DNA of 64,000 bases from Paenibacillus_I sp035510375 (GTDB taxonomy: Bacteria > Bacillota > Bacilli > Paenibacillales > Paenibacillaceae), in the NCBI RefSeq assembly GCF_035510375.1, contig NZ_DATKHG010000015.1, one strand, 5' to 3'. How positions within the stretch are numbered: position 1 is the stretch's first letter; each line of letters begins with the position of its first letter. Shown piece by piece: positions 8,959 through 17,576 of this stretch. The notes below the pieces were generated by a model. It was given only the letters and a program-made list of their open reading frames with translations. It ran no database searches and was not told where the DNA came from. A program made the position numbers and the translations under genes.

Positions 8959-9752
8959 TTCACGTCATAGTCCAGGAACGCTTCGCGTACCCGGTTCCAG
9001 AACGGGAAGGGGCGGTAGCGGGCGAAACACACCTTTTTGTCGGAGACGTTGCACCGGATCGAACGGATGTCGTTGCGCTGGATGTTGATATGATCGACGG
9101 TGAGCAGCAGTCTCTGATCCTTCCTCGATATGATGTCGCAATGATGATGCTGCGGCAGAACGACCGACGAGCCCAGCGTCCGGTAGACGCGGTTGTTGAT
9201 CGAGGCGATCTCGGCGAGCTGCAGGGAGGATATCGACGGATGAATGACGGCGCCGCCGAGGCTTTTGTTATAGGCGGTGCTGCCCGAGGGCGTGGAGATG
9301 ACGATCCCGTCTCCCCGAAACATCTCGAAAAGCTCGTCGTTGATGTTGATCTGCGCGACGAGCGTCCCGTCCACGCCCTTGAGCGTGAATTCGTTAAGCG
9401 ACATATAATGGGCCGCGCCCAGCGGCGTATCCAGCTCGATTTCGGCCAGCGGGTAGCGGACGTAGCGCGGCTCGGCTTCCGCCATTTTCTCGACCAGCTC
9501 CTCCAGCTCATGGCCCTGCCAATCGGCATAAAAGCCGAGATGCCCCGTGTGAACGCCCACGAAGCTGATCTCGTCCACCTTATGGACATACATATGAAAA
9601 GCTTGAAGCAGCGTGCCGTCGCCCCCGATGGAAATGACTTTCTCCGGCTCTTCGTCGTCCCGTTCGAACCCTTTGGCCGCGGCCAGCTCGTGGAACTTCT
9701 CGACCAGCCGCTTCGAATAATGATCGCCGCGGTCGATTACGACATATTTCAA
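8955..9752 (-). CDS. nadK: NAD kinase
   Basis: Phosphorylates NAD to NADP. The 265-residue product has the GGDGT motif (VISIGGDGTLLQAFH), GVHTGHLGFYADW, the RGDG segment and STPSGSTAYNKSLGG, the length and order of Bacillus NadK. The start is the TTG at 9752 (L-K-Y-V-V-I-D-R-G): GGAAGGAG lies eight bases upstream and the conserved protein begins here, whereas the frame continues to 9851 without similarity. It is in a minus-strand unit between ylbJ and the ABC exporter. Confidence 0.95.
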   Translation of the reverse strand: MKYVVIDRGDHYSKRLVEKFHELAAAKGFERDDEEPEKVISIGGDGTLLQAFHMYVHKVDEISFVGVHTGHLGFYADWQGHELEELVEKMAEAEPRYVRYPLAEIELDTPLGAAHYMSLNEFTLKGVDGTLVAQININDELFEMFRGDGIVISTPSGSTAYNKSLGGAVIHPSISSLQLAEIASINNRVYRTLGSSVVLPQHHHCDIISRKDQRLLLTVDHINIQRNDIRSIRCNVSDKKVCFARYRPFPFWNRVREAFLDYDVK

Positions 9753-9835
9753 GGGATCGGCTCCTTCCGTTATCTGTCTATCCTGATGATAACGAAAATA
9801 ACGTCGAATTACAACGAAAGCGGCGGCGCCGGAGA

Positions 9836-10891
9836 TCAAGGCCCGAGCCATCCCCAGAGCAGGTAGACGAGCGCGAACGCGAGGATGCCATGCACCGCGC
9901 GGGCGATAAGAAAAGGCTTATACCGAAGATCCGTATGGCTGAGAATGCTGGCGATTTGCGCGTGCACCGAGAGTCCGGCCCAGGACAGCGCCCATGCGGC
10001 GACTGCGGCCTGGTGGACGAGAGGAGCGCCCGTCTCGGCCGACGATTTGGCGCCCAGCGTCACCTCGAACAGGCCGTTCACGAACGAAGCCGAGAGCTGG
10101 AGCGGCAGTCCGGCGGCATCCAGCAGCGTTTGCAGCCCGGCGGCCAGAAGGTCGAGCGTTCCGGCTTTGGTCAACAGCTCCATGACGAGGGAGAAAAAAA
10201 CAACGAGGCCGCCGACGACGGTCATGAGCCGAAGCGCCGAGCCGATCGCGTCCTGCAGCAGCCGGCCCAGCTTCCGTCCGTCCGCTTGCATCGCTTCATG
10301 CATCGCCGACAGGGCGGCGGACAGCAGAAACCGGCTGCCTGGCTTCGCGGCCGCGGGCGGAGTGCCCGGCGCGCGCGGCTCGTGGAAGCGGGCGAGCAGC
10401 CCGATGATCAGCCCGCTGCCGTAATGGGCGGCGGCCAATACCGGCGCAAGCGCGGCGTTGTGAAAAAACCCGACCGATACGGCGCCGATCAGAAAGATCG
10501 GATCCGACGTCGTCGTAAAGGCGACCATCCGCTCTCCTTCGGCCTGGGTGATCTGTCCGCGCTCCCGCAGCTGGGCCGTCAGCCGGGCGCCGACCGGGTA
10601 GCCGGATATATAACCCATTGCGACGACGAAGCCGGATATGCCGGGCAGCCTGAAAAGCGGCCGCATGAGCGGATCCATCAGCGTGCCGAAAAAATGCACG
10701 ATCCCGAAGCCGAGCATCAGCTCCGAGAGGACGAAGAACGGAAAGAGCGCGGGGAACAGCACCTCCCACCAGATCGTGAGGCCGCGCACGGACGCGTTCA
10801 GGGAAGCGGCGGGATAATAGAGCCCTAGCAGCAGAAGCGCGGCGCATAAAAGTGTCGGCAGCGAAGCGGGACGCAGCAAATAACGAAGCAT
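9836..10891 (-). CDS. ylbJ: Sporulation integral membrane protein YlbJ
   Basis: A 351-residue polytopic membrane protein with about eight hydrophobic segments, and two nucleoside-recognition-like stretches (WWEVLFPALFPFFVLSELM near the N-terminus; LMTVVGGLVVFFSLVMELL later). The core MGYISGYPVGARL is characteristic of YlbJ, which is needed for spore cortex formation in Bacillus. ATG 10891 has GGGAGGATCCC before it. First gene of the ylbJ-nadK-ABC unit; it supports a spore-forming host. Confidence 0.88.
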   Translation of the reverse strand: MLRYLLRPASLPTLLCAALLLLGLYYPAASLNASVRGLTIWWEVLFPALFPFFVLSELMLGFGIVHFFGTLMDPLMRPLFRLPGISGFVVAMGYISGYPVGARLTAQLRERGQITQAEGERMVAFTTTSDPIFLIGAVSVGFFHNAALAPVLAAAHYGSGLIIGLLARFHEPRAPGTPPAAAKPGSRFLLSAALSAMHEAMQADGRKLGRLLQDAIGSALRLMTVVGGLVVFFSLVMELLTKAGTLDLLAAGLQTLLDAAGLPLQLSASFVNGLFEVTLGAKSSAETGAPLVHQAAVAAWALSWAGLSVHAQIASILSHTDLRYKPFLIARAVHGILAFALVYLLWGWLGP

Positions 10892-11079
10892 GGGATCCTC
10901 CCGGGACGAGTCGTCATACTGATAGGTATGTCCGCCTTGGGACAATCATCCCTTTTTTCTGGCGCCGCCGCGTAACAAATTGTAATCTAAATGTAAAGAA
11001 AACGCTTGCAAAAATGGCTGTTTTTTCGACAATGCTATGGTACAATTAGACCATAATGAACCACATGGAGTGATGAGTG

Positions 11080-11175
11080 ATGAGTATTGTCGCCGGCATC
11101 CTCGTTTGTGCTTTCGTGTATGTGATCCAGCAGTCCCTGGTCAGTCCCGGGGAGGAAGACTGGGAGAGCTATTGA
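11080..11175 (+). CDS. 31-residue single-pass membrane peptide
   Basis: ATG-to-TGA frame encoding a 31-residue peptide: about 16 hydrophobic residues (IVAGILVCAFVYVI) then an acidic tail ending EEDWESY. TGGAGTGAT lies just upstream and TACAAT at 11041 could be a -10 box. A terminator follows within 70 bases, so it is a complete small transcription unit. Family not recognised. It could be a small membrane-complex subunit or regulator; coding status is inferred from context and composition. Confidence 0.55.
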   Translation: MSIVAGILVCAFVYVIQQSLVSPGEEDWESY

Positions 11176-11242
11176 TTTTTTAATCCGGACAACCGTCTGC
11201 CGGCGGGCATTCGGTTTGGTTGGTGCGAATAGCATGTGATGG

Positions 11243-11288
11243 AAAAATGCAGCCTTTCCTCTGAATGAGGAGCGGCTGCATTTTTTTG
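11243..11288. terminator. Bidirectional intrinsic terminator
   Basis: AAAAATGCAGCC...GGCTGCATTTTT outer stem with an inner CCTC/GAGG pairing, flanked by A and T runs. It sits between the small peptide gene and the convergent channel gene. Confidence 0.85.
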
Positions 11289-11327
11289 TGGGATGCCGGA
11301 CGCCCCAGCCGTTGCATCGATAGGCGG

Positions 11328-12113
11328 CTAGCGACTTTCTTCGGCCGGCGCCTTTTTTTCTTCATCGGGCTTGCCGGTTTGCCGCACCAAATCCATCGTC
11401 TGGCGCATCAGTTCGTATTCCCGGTCGTCGAGCGACTCCAGCCTGTCCACCCAATCCTTGAGCTGCTGCTTTACTTCCTCCACGGCGTCCGGGTTACGCG
11501 CGTTTTTGGAGCTGTATTCGATCCAATGGGTTGCGAGATTGGCCGTAATCGTGCCGATCATGCCGATCCCCGTGATCATCAGAAAAACGGCGATGATCCT
11601 CCCGCCGAGCGATACCGGCGATATGTCGCCGTAGCCGACCGTCGTCGTCGTGACGATCGACCACCAGACGGCGTCGCCGAAGCTCCGGATATTGTCATTC
11701 TCGCCGCGTTCGAGCATGTAAATGCCGAAGGAGCTCCACGTCATGACAACAGCAGTAAAGGCGAGGATGCGCAGCAGCGCCGGCTGCCGGATCAAATGCC
11801 AGACAAGCGGCGATGTGCGGATGAAAGCGATCAGCCGGATGAAACGGAGCAGCCGGATGAGCCGGAAGGAAGGATCGAGCGGAATGAGCGCGATCAGCTC
11901 CCAGCCGTTTTTTTTCAGGAATATTTTGCGGTTGTCCGTTTTCCATATCCGCACGGCGAAATCGACGGCCAGAATGACCATTACCGTCCAATCGAAAAAT
12001 TCCAGCTGCTCATTGCTTATTTGCGGTTGGGCATCCTGTGGGGCTACGATGACGATGCCGTAAGTCAGCATCAGCAAAATCATGACGATCTCATAAACGA
12101 CTTTGAAATACAA
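11328..12113 (-). CDS. Voltage-gated potassium channel
   Basis: A 261-residue six-helix ion channel: S1 at the N-terminus, an S4-like arginine ladder (RLIRLLRFIRLIAFIR), a pore loop with the K+ selectivity filter TTVGYGD, S6, and a C-terminal cytosolic coiled segment. The start is TTG 12113, the only start before an in-frame stop; AGGCGGTGA lies seven bases upstream. It is divergent from the haemoglobin gene. Gating and role are not deducible beyond potassium flux. Confidence 0.9.
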   Translation of the reverse strand: MYFKVVYEIVMILLMLTYGIVIVAPQDAQPQISNEQLEFFDWTVMVILAVDFAVRIWKTDNRKIFLKKNGWELIALIPLDPSFRLIRLLRFIRLIAFIRTSPLVWHLIRQPALLRILAFTAVVMTWSSFGIYMLERGENDNIRSFGDAVWWSIVTTTTVGYGDISPVSLGGRIIAVFLMITGIGMIGTITANLATHWIEYSSKNARNPDAVEEVKQQLKDWVDRLESLDDREYELMRQTMDLVRQTGKPDEEKKAPAEESR

Positions 12114-12145
12114 TGCACGATCACCGCCTCATGGGGACCAATGTG

Positions 12146-12154
12146 TGATATAAT
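12146..12154 (+). promoter_or_regulatory. Extended -10 promoter for the haemoglobin unit
   Basis: TGATATAAT, a perfect -10 hexamer with the TG extension, 69 bases before the haemoglobin ATG. No good -35 hexamer is seen, as is usual for extended -10 promoters. Confidence 0.6.
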
Positions 12155-12222
12155 GAACCGGGATGTCGAATTCCGGTATTGCTCACGAATTTAGATTAGA
12201 AAGAACGGAGCCGCGTATATCT

Positions 12223-12615
12223 ATGAACGCCTATAATAACATATACGACGCGATCGGCGGAGCACCTGCCGTGCGGCGTCTCGTCGAAGCTTTTTATCCG
12301 AGGGTCCAGGCCCATCCGCTGCTGTCGCCGCTGTTTCCGGAGGACATCACGCCGGTTATGGAGAAGCAATATATGTTTTTAACCCAATTTTTCGGCGGTC
12401 CCTCCCTTTACTCCGACCGGCACGGCCATCCGATGATGCGGGCGCGCCACTTGCCGTTCCCGATTACGAAGGAGCGCGCGGACGCTTGGCTCGGCTGCAT
12501 GCGCGGGGCGCTTGCCGAATCCGGGCTGCCGGAGGAGCTGCAAACGCTCGTGCTGGAGCGGCTGTCGGGACCTGCCTATCATTTCATCAATACCGGCGAC
12601 GGCGAGGAGGCGTAG
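12223..12615 (+). CDS. Truncated haemoglobin (group II-like)
   Basis: A 130-residue 2-over-2 globin that binds haem and oxygen or nitric oxide. Seen are the IYDAIGGAPAVRRLV N-terminus, B-helix Tyr in FYPRV, the FFGGPSLYSDRHGHPMMRARH segment with the proximal His (RARH), and a closing AYHFIN. ATG 12223 fits the family start; CGGAG is a weak ribosome site, and the frame also runs upstream to 12163. The next gene's ribosome site lies within its last codons, implying translational coupling. Bacillus YjbI is the closest family remembered. Confidence 0.92.
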   Translation: MNAYNNIYDAIGGAPAVRRLVEAFYPRVQAHPLLSPLFPEDITPVMEKQYMFLTQFFGGPSLYSDRHGHPMMRARHLPFPITKERADAWLGCMRGALAESGLPEELQTLVLERLSGPAYHFINTGDGEEA

Positions 12616-12619
12616 CGGC

Positions 12620-13321
12620 GTGATCGAACCTTTATTCCAGGCCAAAATCACATGCGTCTGCTGCGACAGCCCGTATCTCAGCTCCCGCATCCGCCCGAGC
12701 TTCAAAAAAGCGATCAGGACGGACACCGATTTCTGCATGTGGTACAAGGAAGAAGTAAACCCCGAATACTATGTGGTGCGCGTATGCCCGATGTGCGGCT
12801 TCTCCTCGACGGAGAACGCCATGCAGAGGCTGAGCGAACGGCAGAAGAGCTTCTATTACAGCAAGCTCGGCAACAGCTGGCTGCCGCGCGATTACGGCGG
12901 AGAGCGTACATGGGAGCAAGCGATGGAATCATACAAGCTGGCGCTTTTATGCGCGCAGGCGGTAGGCGAGAAGGACCGGGTAATCGCCGGCCTGCTGCAT
13001 CACATCGCATGGCTGTACCGGTATAAGGACAATAAAGAGCAGGAGCTGCGGTTTTTGCGGTTTGCGCTCGAGGCTTATATCAAGGTGTACGAAACCGAAG
13101 GCGAGTCGCTTAACAGCGCGCGCCTGATGTTTCTGCTCGGAGAGCTGCACAAAAGGGTGGACGAGCCTTACGAGGCGGTCAAATGGTTCGCGCGCGTCGT
13201 CAACGACAAAAGAATTACGGACGCCGGCATGATCCGCGCCTCGCGCGAGCAGTGGCAGAATCTGCGCGAGGACATGCTCGCCAAAAAAATGGAGCTTCCC
13301 GAGGAAGTCGAGGAGGCATAA
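12620..13321 (+). CDS. DUF2225-like zinc-binding/TPR-like protein
   Basis: A 233-residue protein with two CxxC pairs (CVCC near residue 12, CPMC near residue 55), probably one zinc site, followed by helical repeats like tetratricopeptides (HHIAWLYRYKDNKEQELRFLRFALEAY; LGELHKRVDEPYEAVKWFARVV). This matches what is remembered of Firmicutes DUF2225 proteins. GTG 12620 is preceded by GAGGAGG nine bases upstream, within the globin 3' end. Function is unknown; pairing with a globin may suggest a redox role, but that is conjecture. Confidence 0.8.
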   Translation: MIEPLFQAKITCVCCDSPYLSSRIRPSFKKAIRTDTDFCMWYKEEVNPEYYVVRVCPMCGFSSTENAMQRLSERQKSFYYSKLGNSWLPRDYGGERTWEQAMESYKLALLCAQAVGEKDRVIAGLLHHIAWLYRYKDNKEQELRFLRFALEAYIKVYETEGESLNSARLMFLLGELHKRVDEPYEAVKWFARVVNDKRITDAGMIRASREQWQNLREDMLAKKMELPEEVEEA

Positions 13322-13363
13322 TCCGTCCGGCGGCGGAGCAATCGTGAGATAATCCCAATTTAA

Positions 13364-13425
13364 GAGAAAGCCTTTCGAGGGCTGCAGGTTTACGTAACCT
13401 GCCGCTCTGCGAAAGGCTTTTTCTC
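13364..13425. terminator. Nested bidirectional terminator
   Basis: Outer stem GAGAAAGCCTTTCG/CGAAAGGCTTTTTCTC encloses an inner hairpin GCAGGTT/AACCTGC. It separates convergent units and overlaps the stop codon of the minus gene. Confidence 0.85.
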
Positions 13426-13657
13426 ATCGGCGCAAATCGGTGTCGGTGAGCAGGTAATCGCGATCGGCGTCGAGCACGGTCAGCTTGCTGCGGCAGCAGG
13501 GAAAAACGAGCAGCTTCTTGCGCCCTGTCCGAATGTCGTCCAGTTCGGCGGGACGCAGCGGCACGAGCACGTTCTCGGCGCCGCAGAACGGGCAGGCCGG
13601 CACATAGATGTCGTTCATGATCCGGTCGTAAGGCCACGCGCGTTCGAAAGGAATCAT
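13424..13657 (-). CDS. Small cysteine-rich hypothetical protein
   Basis: A 77-residue protein with a CPFCG knuckle and a later Cys-Cys pair (FPCCRSK), suggestive of one zinc-binding site. No family name is assigned. ATG 13657 has GAGGACTCCC upstream, and its first bases overlap the stop of the yycC-like gene (ATGA), so the two are translationally coupled. The frame upstream to 13876 has no support. Confidence 0.7.
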   Translation of the reverse strand: MIPFERAWPYDRIMNDIYVPACPFCGAENVLVPLRPAELDDIRTGRKKLLVFPCCRSKLTVLDADRDYLLTDTDLRR

Positions 13658-13851
13658 GTTTGGGAGTCCTCCGGCGGTTTGTCCGATGCGGGAGCTTCGC
13701 CCCGGGCGTTTTTCGCTTCGGCGGCGGCCAGCTCTCCGAGCTTCTGGAGCAGGATATGGCGGGGCATATGCATAAGGTGCTCGATCGGCACGTTCAGCTG
13801 CTTGGACAGCTTGATCGCGGTGTCGGGTGAAATTTGCAGCGGTCCGGTCAT
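13654..13851 (-). CDS. YycC-like small protein
   Basis: A 65-residue protein: MTGPLQISPDTAIKLSKQLN, then PIEHLMHMPRHILLQKLGEL and a polar tail. The PLQIS start and the HLMHMPxHIL core resemble remembered Bacillales YycC family proteins of about 50 residues. AAGGAGGAATCCGC precedes ATG 13851, an excellent ribosome site. It is upstream of and coupled to the 77-residue Cys-rich gene. Function is unknown. Confidence 0.75.
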   Translation of the reverse strand: MTGPLQISPDTAIKLSKQLNVPIEHLMHMPRHILLQKLGELAAAEAKNARGEAPASDKPPEDSQT

Positions 13852-14011
13852 GCGGATTCCTCCTTGCGGTTTCCAACTGCTGGGATGGCAGCCGGGCGTC
13901 GTGGTATACTTAAAGTTATACAACGCCGGCCGGATTTGCGCAAACGCGGAGGCTGGATTTCGTTCATGCCGACCGGAATCGGGTCGAGTACAGGTGCAGG
14001 GGAGCGATCGC

Positions 14012-15793
14012 ATGGCAGCGTTACCGATGCGGTGGGAATTGGATTCGATCTACGAGGGCGGTTCGGGCTCGGAAGCATTCGCCCGTGAACTGAATCAACT
14101 GGAGCAAGACATCAAAGCGCTCTCTTCGTCGCTGAAGGAAGCGTGGGAAGTCACCGCCGGCCGGTTGACGGAATGGACGGAGAAGGCCCAGACGGTGCTC
14201 GCGAGGCTGCGGGAGGCGGAGTCGTTCACGGGCTGCCTGACGGCGGCCGATGTGGCCGACCGCAGGGGGGTCGCGCTTGACGACCGGGTCAAAAATGTGC
14301 TGGCCGACTTTCACGGTGTCATGACGGCCTACGATCAGGCGCTCGGCGCGGCAAGCGAGGAGCTTTGGCGCGAATGGCTGGCCGTCGGTCCGGCCGAGGC
14401 CGTTGCGTTCTATGTGAACGAGCGGCGGGAAGCCGCGAAGGAGAAGCTGCCGCCCGAGCAGGAGGCGCTGGCCGGCGAGCTTGCCGTGAACGGCTATCAC
14501 GGTTGGGGGGACTTGTACAACAACACGATCGTGGGGCGCGCCCGGTTCGAGGCGGCGGACGAAACCGGCGAGAAGAAGGCATACTCGGCCGGGCAGCTGC
14601 ACAACTTGCTGTCGCACGGCGACCGCGGCGTGCGGACGGAAGCTTTTCGCGCATGGGAAGAGGAGTGGGGCAGGCAGTCGGATCTGTGCGCCGACGCGTT
14701 GAACCGGATCGCGGGCTTCCGGCTCAAATTGTACGAGCGGCGCGGCTGGCATTCGGTGCTGAAGGAGCCGCTGCAAATGAACCGGATGAGCGAGGATACG
14801 CTTCACGCGATGTGGGCGGCGATCGGCGAAGGGAAGCCTGCGCTCGTGCGTTACATGGCGCGCAAGGCGAAGCTGCTCGGCCTGGAGCGGCTCGATTGGC
14901 ACGACGTGGCCGCGCCGGTCGGCCGGGCGTCCCGCAAAGTGCCTTACGATGAAGCGGCCGAGCTGATCGTCGACAGGTTCCGCGCGTTCAGCCCGGATAT
15001 GGCGGACTTCGCGCTGCGCGCTTTCAGGGACGCATGGATCGAAGCGGAGGACCGGAGCGGCAAGCGTCCGGGCGGGTTCTGCACGTCGCTGCCGGTCAGC
15101 GGGCAGACGCGAATTTTCATGACCTATTCGGGCACGCCGGACAACGTCTCCACGCTCGCTCACGAGCTGGGGCATGCCTACCATCAGCATGTCATGAACG
15201 ATCTTCCGCTTTTTGCGCAGGAATATGCGATGAACGTGGCGGAAACCGCCTCGACCTTCGCGGAGTCGCTCGTCGCCGACTACGCCGTGCAGGCGGCCCA
15301 GGACAAGGACGAGAAGCTGGCGCTGTTGGACGACAAGCTGCAAAGCTCCGTCGCGTTCTTCATGAACATTCATGCGCGGTTCCTGTTCGAAACGCGCTTC
15401 TACGAGCGGCGGCGCGGCGGCCTTGTGGCGGCGGACGAATTGAGCGCGATGATGGAGGAGGCGCAGCGGGAAGCCTACGCGGGAGCTTTGGGCCTCGCTC
15501 ATCCGACCTTCTGGGCGTCCAAGCTGCATTTCTATTTGACGGATGTGCCGTTCTACAATTTCCCGTACACCTTCGGGTACTTGTTCAGCGCCGGCATCTA
15601 TGCGCGGGCGAGGGCGGAAGGCCCGGCATTCGCCCCGCGTTATGTGGCGCTCCTGCGCGACACAGGCAGCATGACCGTCGAGGACCTGGCGCGCAAGCAT
15701 CTCGGCGTCCGCCTGGACGACACCGCCTTCTGGCAGGAAGCCGCCGCCGGCACCGAGGCGGATGTCGCGCAATTTCTGGCGATGACAGAATAG
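14012..15793 (+). CDS. M3 family oligoendopeptidase
   Basis: A 593-residue cytosolic zinc metallopeptidase. The zinc motif HELGHAYHQ lies near residue 385, with the downstream Glu in NVAETASTFAE, in the usual M3B arrangement; the conserved C-terminal FYNFPYTFGYLFS is present. These enzymes cut short peptides. ATG 14012 follows GGGGAGCGATCGC; the frame runs back to 13679 but overlaps the divergent yycC-like gene. Monocistronic with its own terminator. The exact PepF subclass is not resolved. Confidence 0.92.
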   Translation: MAALPMRWELDSIYEGGSGSEAFARELNQLEQDIKALSSSLKEAWEVTAGRLTEWTEKAQTVLARLREAESFTGCLTAADVADRRGVALDDRVKNVLADFHGVMTAYDQALGAASEELWREWLAVGPAEAVAFYVNERREAAKEKLPPEQEALAGELAVNGYHGWGDLYNNTIVGRARFEAADETGEKKAYSAGQLHNLLSHGDRGVRTEAFRAWEEEWGRQSDLCADALNRIAGFRLKLYERRGWHSVLKEPLQMNRMSEDTLHAMWAAIGEGKPALVRYMARKAKLLGLERLDWHDVAAPVGRASRKVPYDEAAELIVDRFRAFSPDMADFALRAFRDAWIEAEDRSGKRPGGFCTSLPVSGQTRIFMTYSGTPDNVSTLAHELGHAYHQHVMNDLPLFAQEYAMNVAETASTFAESLVADYAVQAAQDKDEKLALLDDKLQSSVAFFMNIHARFLFETRFYERRRGGLVAADELSAMMEEAQREAYAGALGLAHPTFWASKLHFYLTDVPFYNFPYTFGYLFSAGIYARARAEGPAFAPRYVALLRDTGSMTVEDLARKHLGVRLDDTAFWQEAAAGTEADVAQFLAMTE

Positions 15794-15829
15794 GGGAATG
15801 CGCCGGTTTCTGCCCGTTTGAATATGAAG

Positions 15830-15885
15830 GCCCGTTTCGCATGTACTCGCCCCCGATGGCGGGTCACGGCGAACCGGGCTTTTTC
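15830..15885 (+). terminator. Intrinsic terminator of the oligopeptidase gene
   Basis: GCCCGTTTCGC pairs with GCGAACCGGGC across a long loop (one G-T wobble), then five T. Confidence 0.75.
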
Positions 15886-15984
15886 CGTAAATGCTCTTTA
15901 GCATCACCCGACAATTAGCACAACCTATATCTTCAAAATGCCGTGACAAAAATCGACTTTACCTTCATGGAGTGATTTATATCA

Positions 15985-16030
15985 TTGAAACCCTATAATT
16001 ATTGTGTATTATATTTTTATGTGTTACATT
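15985..16030 (+). promoter_or_regulatory. Probable sigma-A promoter of ccpN with a possible self-operator
   Basis: TTGAAA (15985-15990), 16 bases, TATTAT (16007-16012) in an AT-rich stretch before ccpN. TGTGTTACATT at 16020-16030 matches the remembered CcpN motif TRTGHYATAYW at 10 of 11 positions just after the promoter, so autoregulation is possible. The promoter is read from the sequence; the operator is inference. Confidence 0.5.
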
Positions 16031-16066
16031 ATTTAACGATAACAGTTTACATGGATACAGGTGGGG

Positions 16067-16723
16067 ATGGCAATCGAACTGACGGCTAGGCAAACGGAAA
16101 TCTTGAATTTGGTAAAACGGCACGCCCCGATAACGGGCGAATCGCTGGCCGAAATGCTGGGCGTAAGCCGGCCGACGCTCCGCTCCGATCTGGCACTGCT
16201 CGTCATGCTTGGGCTGCTGGACGCAAAGCCGAAGGTGGGCTATTTTCCGGGAACGGCTTACCAAGGCGGGGGCGACGCGCTTCCCGGCTACAGGACGCTC
16301 AAGGTCGGGGACGTACAAGCCGTGCCCGTCAATGTGGCGGAAACGCAATCGGTGCACGATGCGGTCGTGGCGCTTTTTACGGAAAATGTGAATACGCTGC
16401 TGGTCGTCGACGCCGCGCAAAAGCTCGTCGGCCTTGTAACGCCCAAGGACCTGCTCAAGGTAACGCTCGGCAATCCCAATGCGGATGCCATCCCGGTCAG
16501 CATGGTCATGACCCGGCTTCCCAACTTCGTTACGGTTAAACCGGACGATTATGTGGCGGACGCTGTCCGCAAAATGATCGCGCACGCGCAGGAATGCCTG
16601 CCGGTGGTGCGGGACTCGGAAGACGGGCGGGAGACGACCGGCTGGATTACGAAAACGCACGTCGTCGGTTTGCTCGGCGATATCGTGTCGGCGGCGGATT
16701 GGGGAGGCGGCGGGAAAGCATGA
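16067..16723 (+). CDS. ccpN: CcpN-type repressor of gluconeogenic genes
   Basis: A 218-residue regulator: N-terminal winged helix-turn-helix (residues about 1-60, GESLAEMLGVSRPTLRSDLALL) and two CBS domains (VPVNVAETQSVHDAVVALFT and NFVTVKPDDYVADAVRKM). In Bacillus CcpN represses gapB and pckA during glycolytic growth, responding to adenine nucleotides through the CBS pair. ATG 16067 sits behind AGGTGGGG; GTG 16061 is possible. The stop overlaps the next ATG (ATGA), as in the Bacillus ccpN-yqfL pair. A gapB-type gene with matching sites lies at 57.9 kb. Confidence 0.93.
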   Translation: MAIELTARQTEILNLVKRHAPITGESLAEMLGVSRPTLRSDLALLVMLGLLDAKPKVGYFPGTAYQGGGDALPGYRTLKVGDVQAVPVNVAETQSVHDAVVALFTENVNTLLVVDAAQKLVGLVTPKDLLKVTLGNPNADAIPVSMVMTRLPNFVTVKPDDYVADAVRKMIAHAQECLPVVRDSEDGRETTGWITKTHVVGLLGDIVSAADWGGGGKA

Positions 16724-17538
16724 CGGATCAGCAGACGATTTATATATGCTCCGACGGCGTCGGGGAGACGGCGGAAGCGGTCGCGCAAGCGACGATGCGC
16801 CAGTTCGGAGGGGAGCGAATCCGGCTCAAGCGCTACGCGCCGGTCAAGGACGAGGACGAGATCGCCCACGTCGTGGAGGAAGCGGCGAGGACGGGCGGCT
16901 TTATCGCCTTCACGCTTGTCCAGCCGGAGCTGCGCGAGATGATGCGCGAGGAAGCGGCCAAAAGAGGCGTTCGCGCCGTCGATGTGCTCGGCCCGATGAT
17001 GCAGGCCTACATCGATGCGTTCAACGGCAGTCCGAAGCGGGAGCCCGGCCTGCTGCATGCGCTTGACGACGATTACTACAAGCGGATCGAAGCGGTGGAG
17101 TTCGCGGTGAAGTTCGACGACGGCAAGGACGCGCGGGGATTGCTGCAGGCGCAGGTCGTGCTGATCGGCGTGTCGCGCACGTCCAAGACGCCGCTCAGCA
17201 TTTATTTGGCCCACAAAGGCATTCGCGTCGCGAATTTGCCGCTCATTCCCGAGGTTAAGCCGCCCCAGGAGCTGGCGGCCGCGCCGGGCAGGCTGATCGT
17301 CGGTCTGACGATGGAAGTCGGACACATGGCCTTGATCCGCAGCGAGCGGCTCAGGGAGATGGGCCTGCCCGAAACGGCGTCCTATGCTTCGGAGAAGCGC
17401 ATTCGAGAAGAGCTTGCTTTTGCCGATGACGTCATGGAGACGGTCGGCTGCAAGCGGATCGACGTTACACGCCGCTCCATCGAGGAGACGGCCGCCATCA
17501 TTTTACGCTGGTTGAATGAAATGCCGGAGAAACGCTAG
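16720..17538 (+). CDS. ppsR: Pyruvate, phosphate dikinase regulatory protein (YqfL/PpsR-type)
   Basis: A 272-residue bifunctional kinase/phosphorylase of the DUF299 family, which in homologues inactivates PPDK or PEP synthase by ADP-dependent phosphorylation of a Thr and reactivates it with phosphate. Seen are YICSDGVGETAE at the N-terminus, the nucleotide loop GVSRTSKTPLSIYLA and VGLTMEVGHMALIR. It overlaps ccpN by four bases and precedes glpX. Its likely target, PPDK, is encoded at 58.9 kb and keeps the Thr-Ser-His site. Confidence 0.93.
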   Translation: MTDQQTIYICSDGVGETAEAVAQATMRQFGGERIRLKRYAPVKDEDEIAHVVEEAARTGGFIAFTLVQPELREMMREEAAKRGVRAVDVLGPMMQAYIDAFNGSPKREPGLLHALDDDYYKRIEAVEFAVKFDDGKDARGLLQAQVVLIGVSRTSKTPLSIYLAHKGIRVANLPLIPEVKPPQELAAAPGRLIVGLTMEVGHMALIRSERLREMGLPETASYASEKRIREELAFADDVMETVGCKRIDVTRRSIEETAAIILRWLNEMPEKR

Positions 17539-17576
17539 GAGAAACGTTGACTAAAAGGACAGGGAGGCGCTTTCGC

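Noticed and set aside
14021..15949. Long minus-strand frame across the M3 peptidase gene
   Set aside because: Antisense shadow of a gene with a clear zinc motif; no ribosome site or family similarity.
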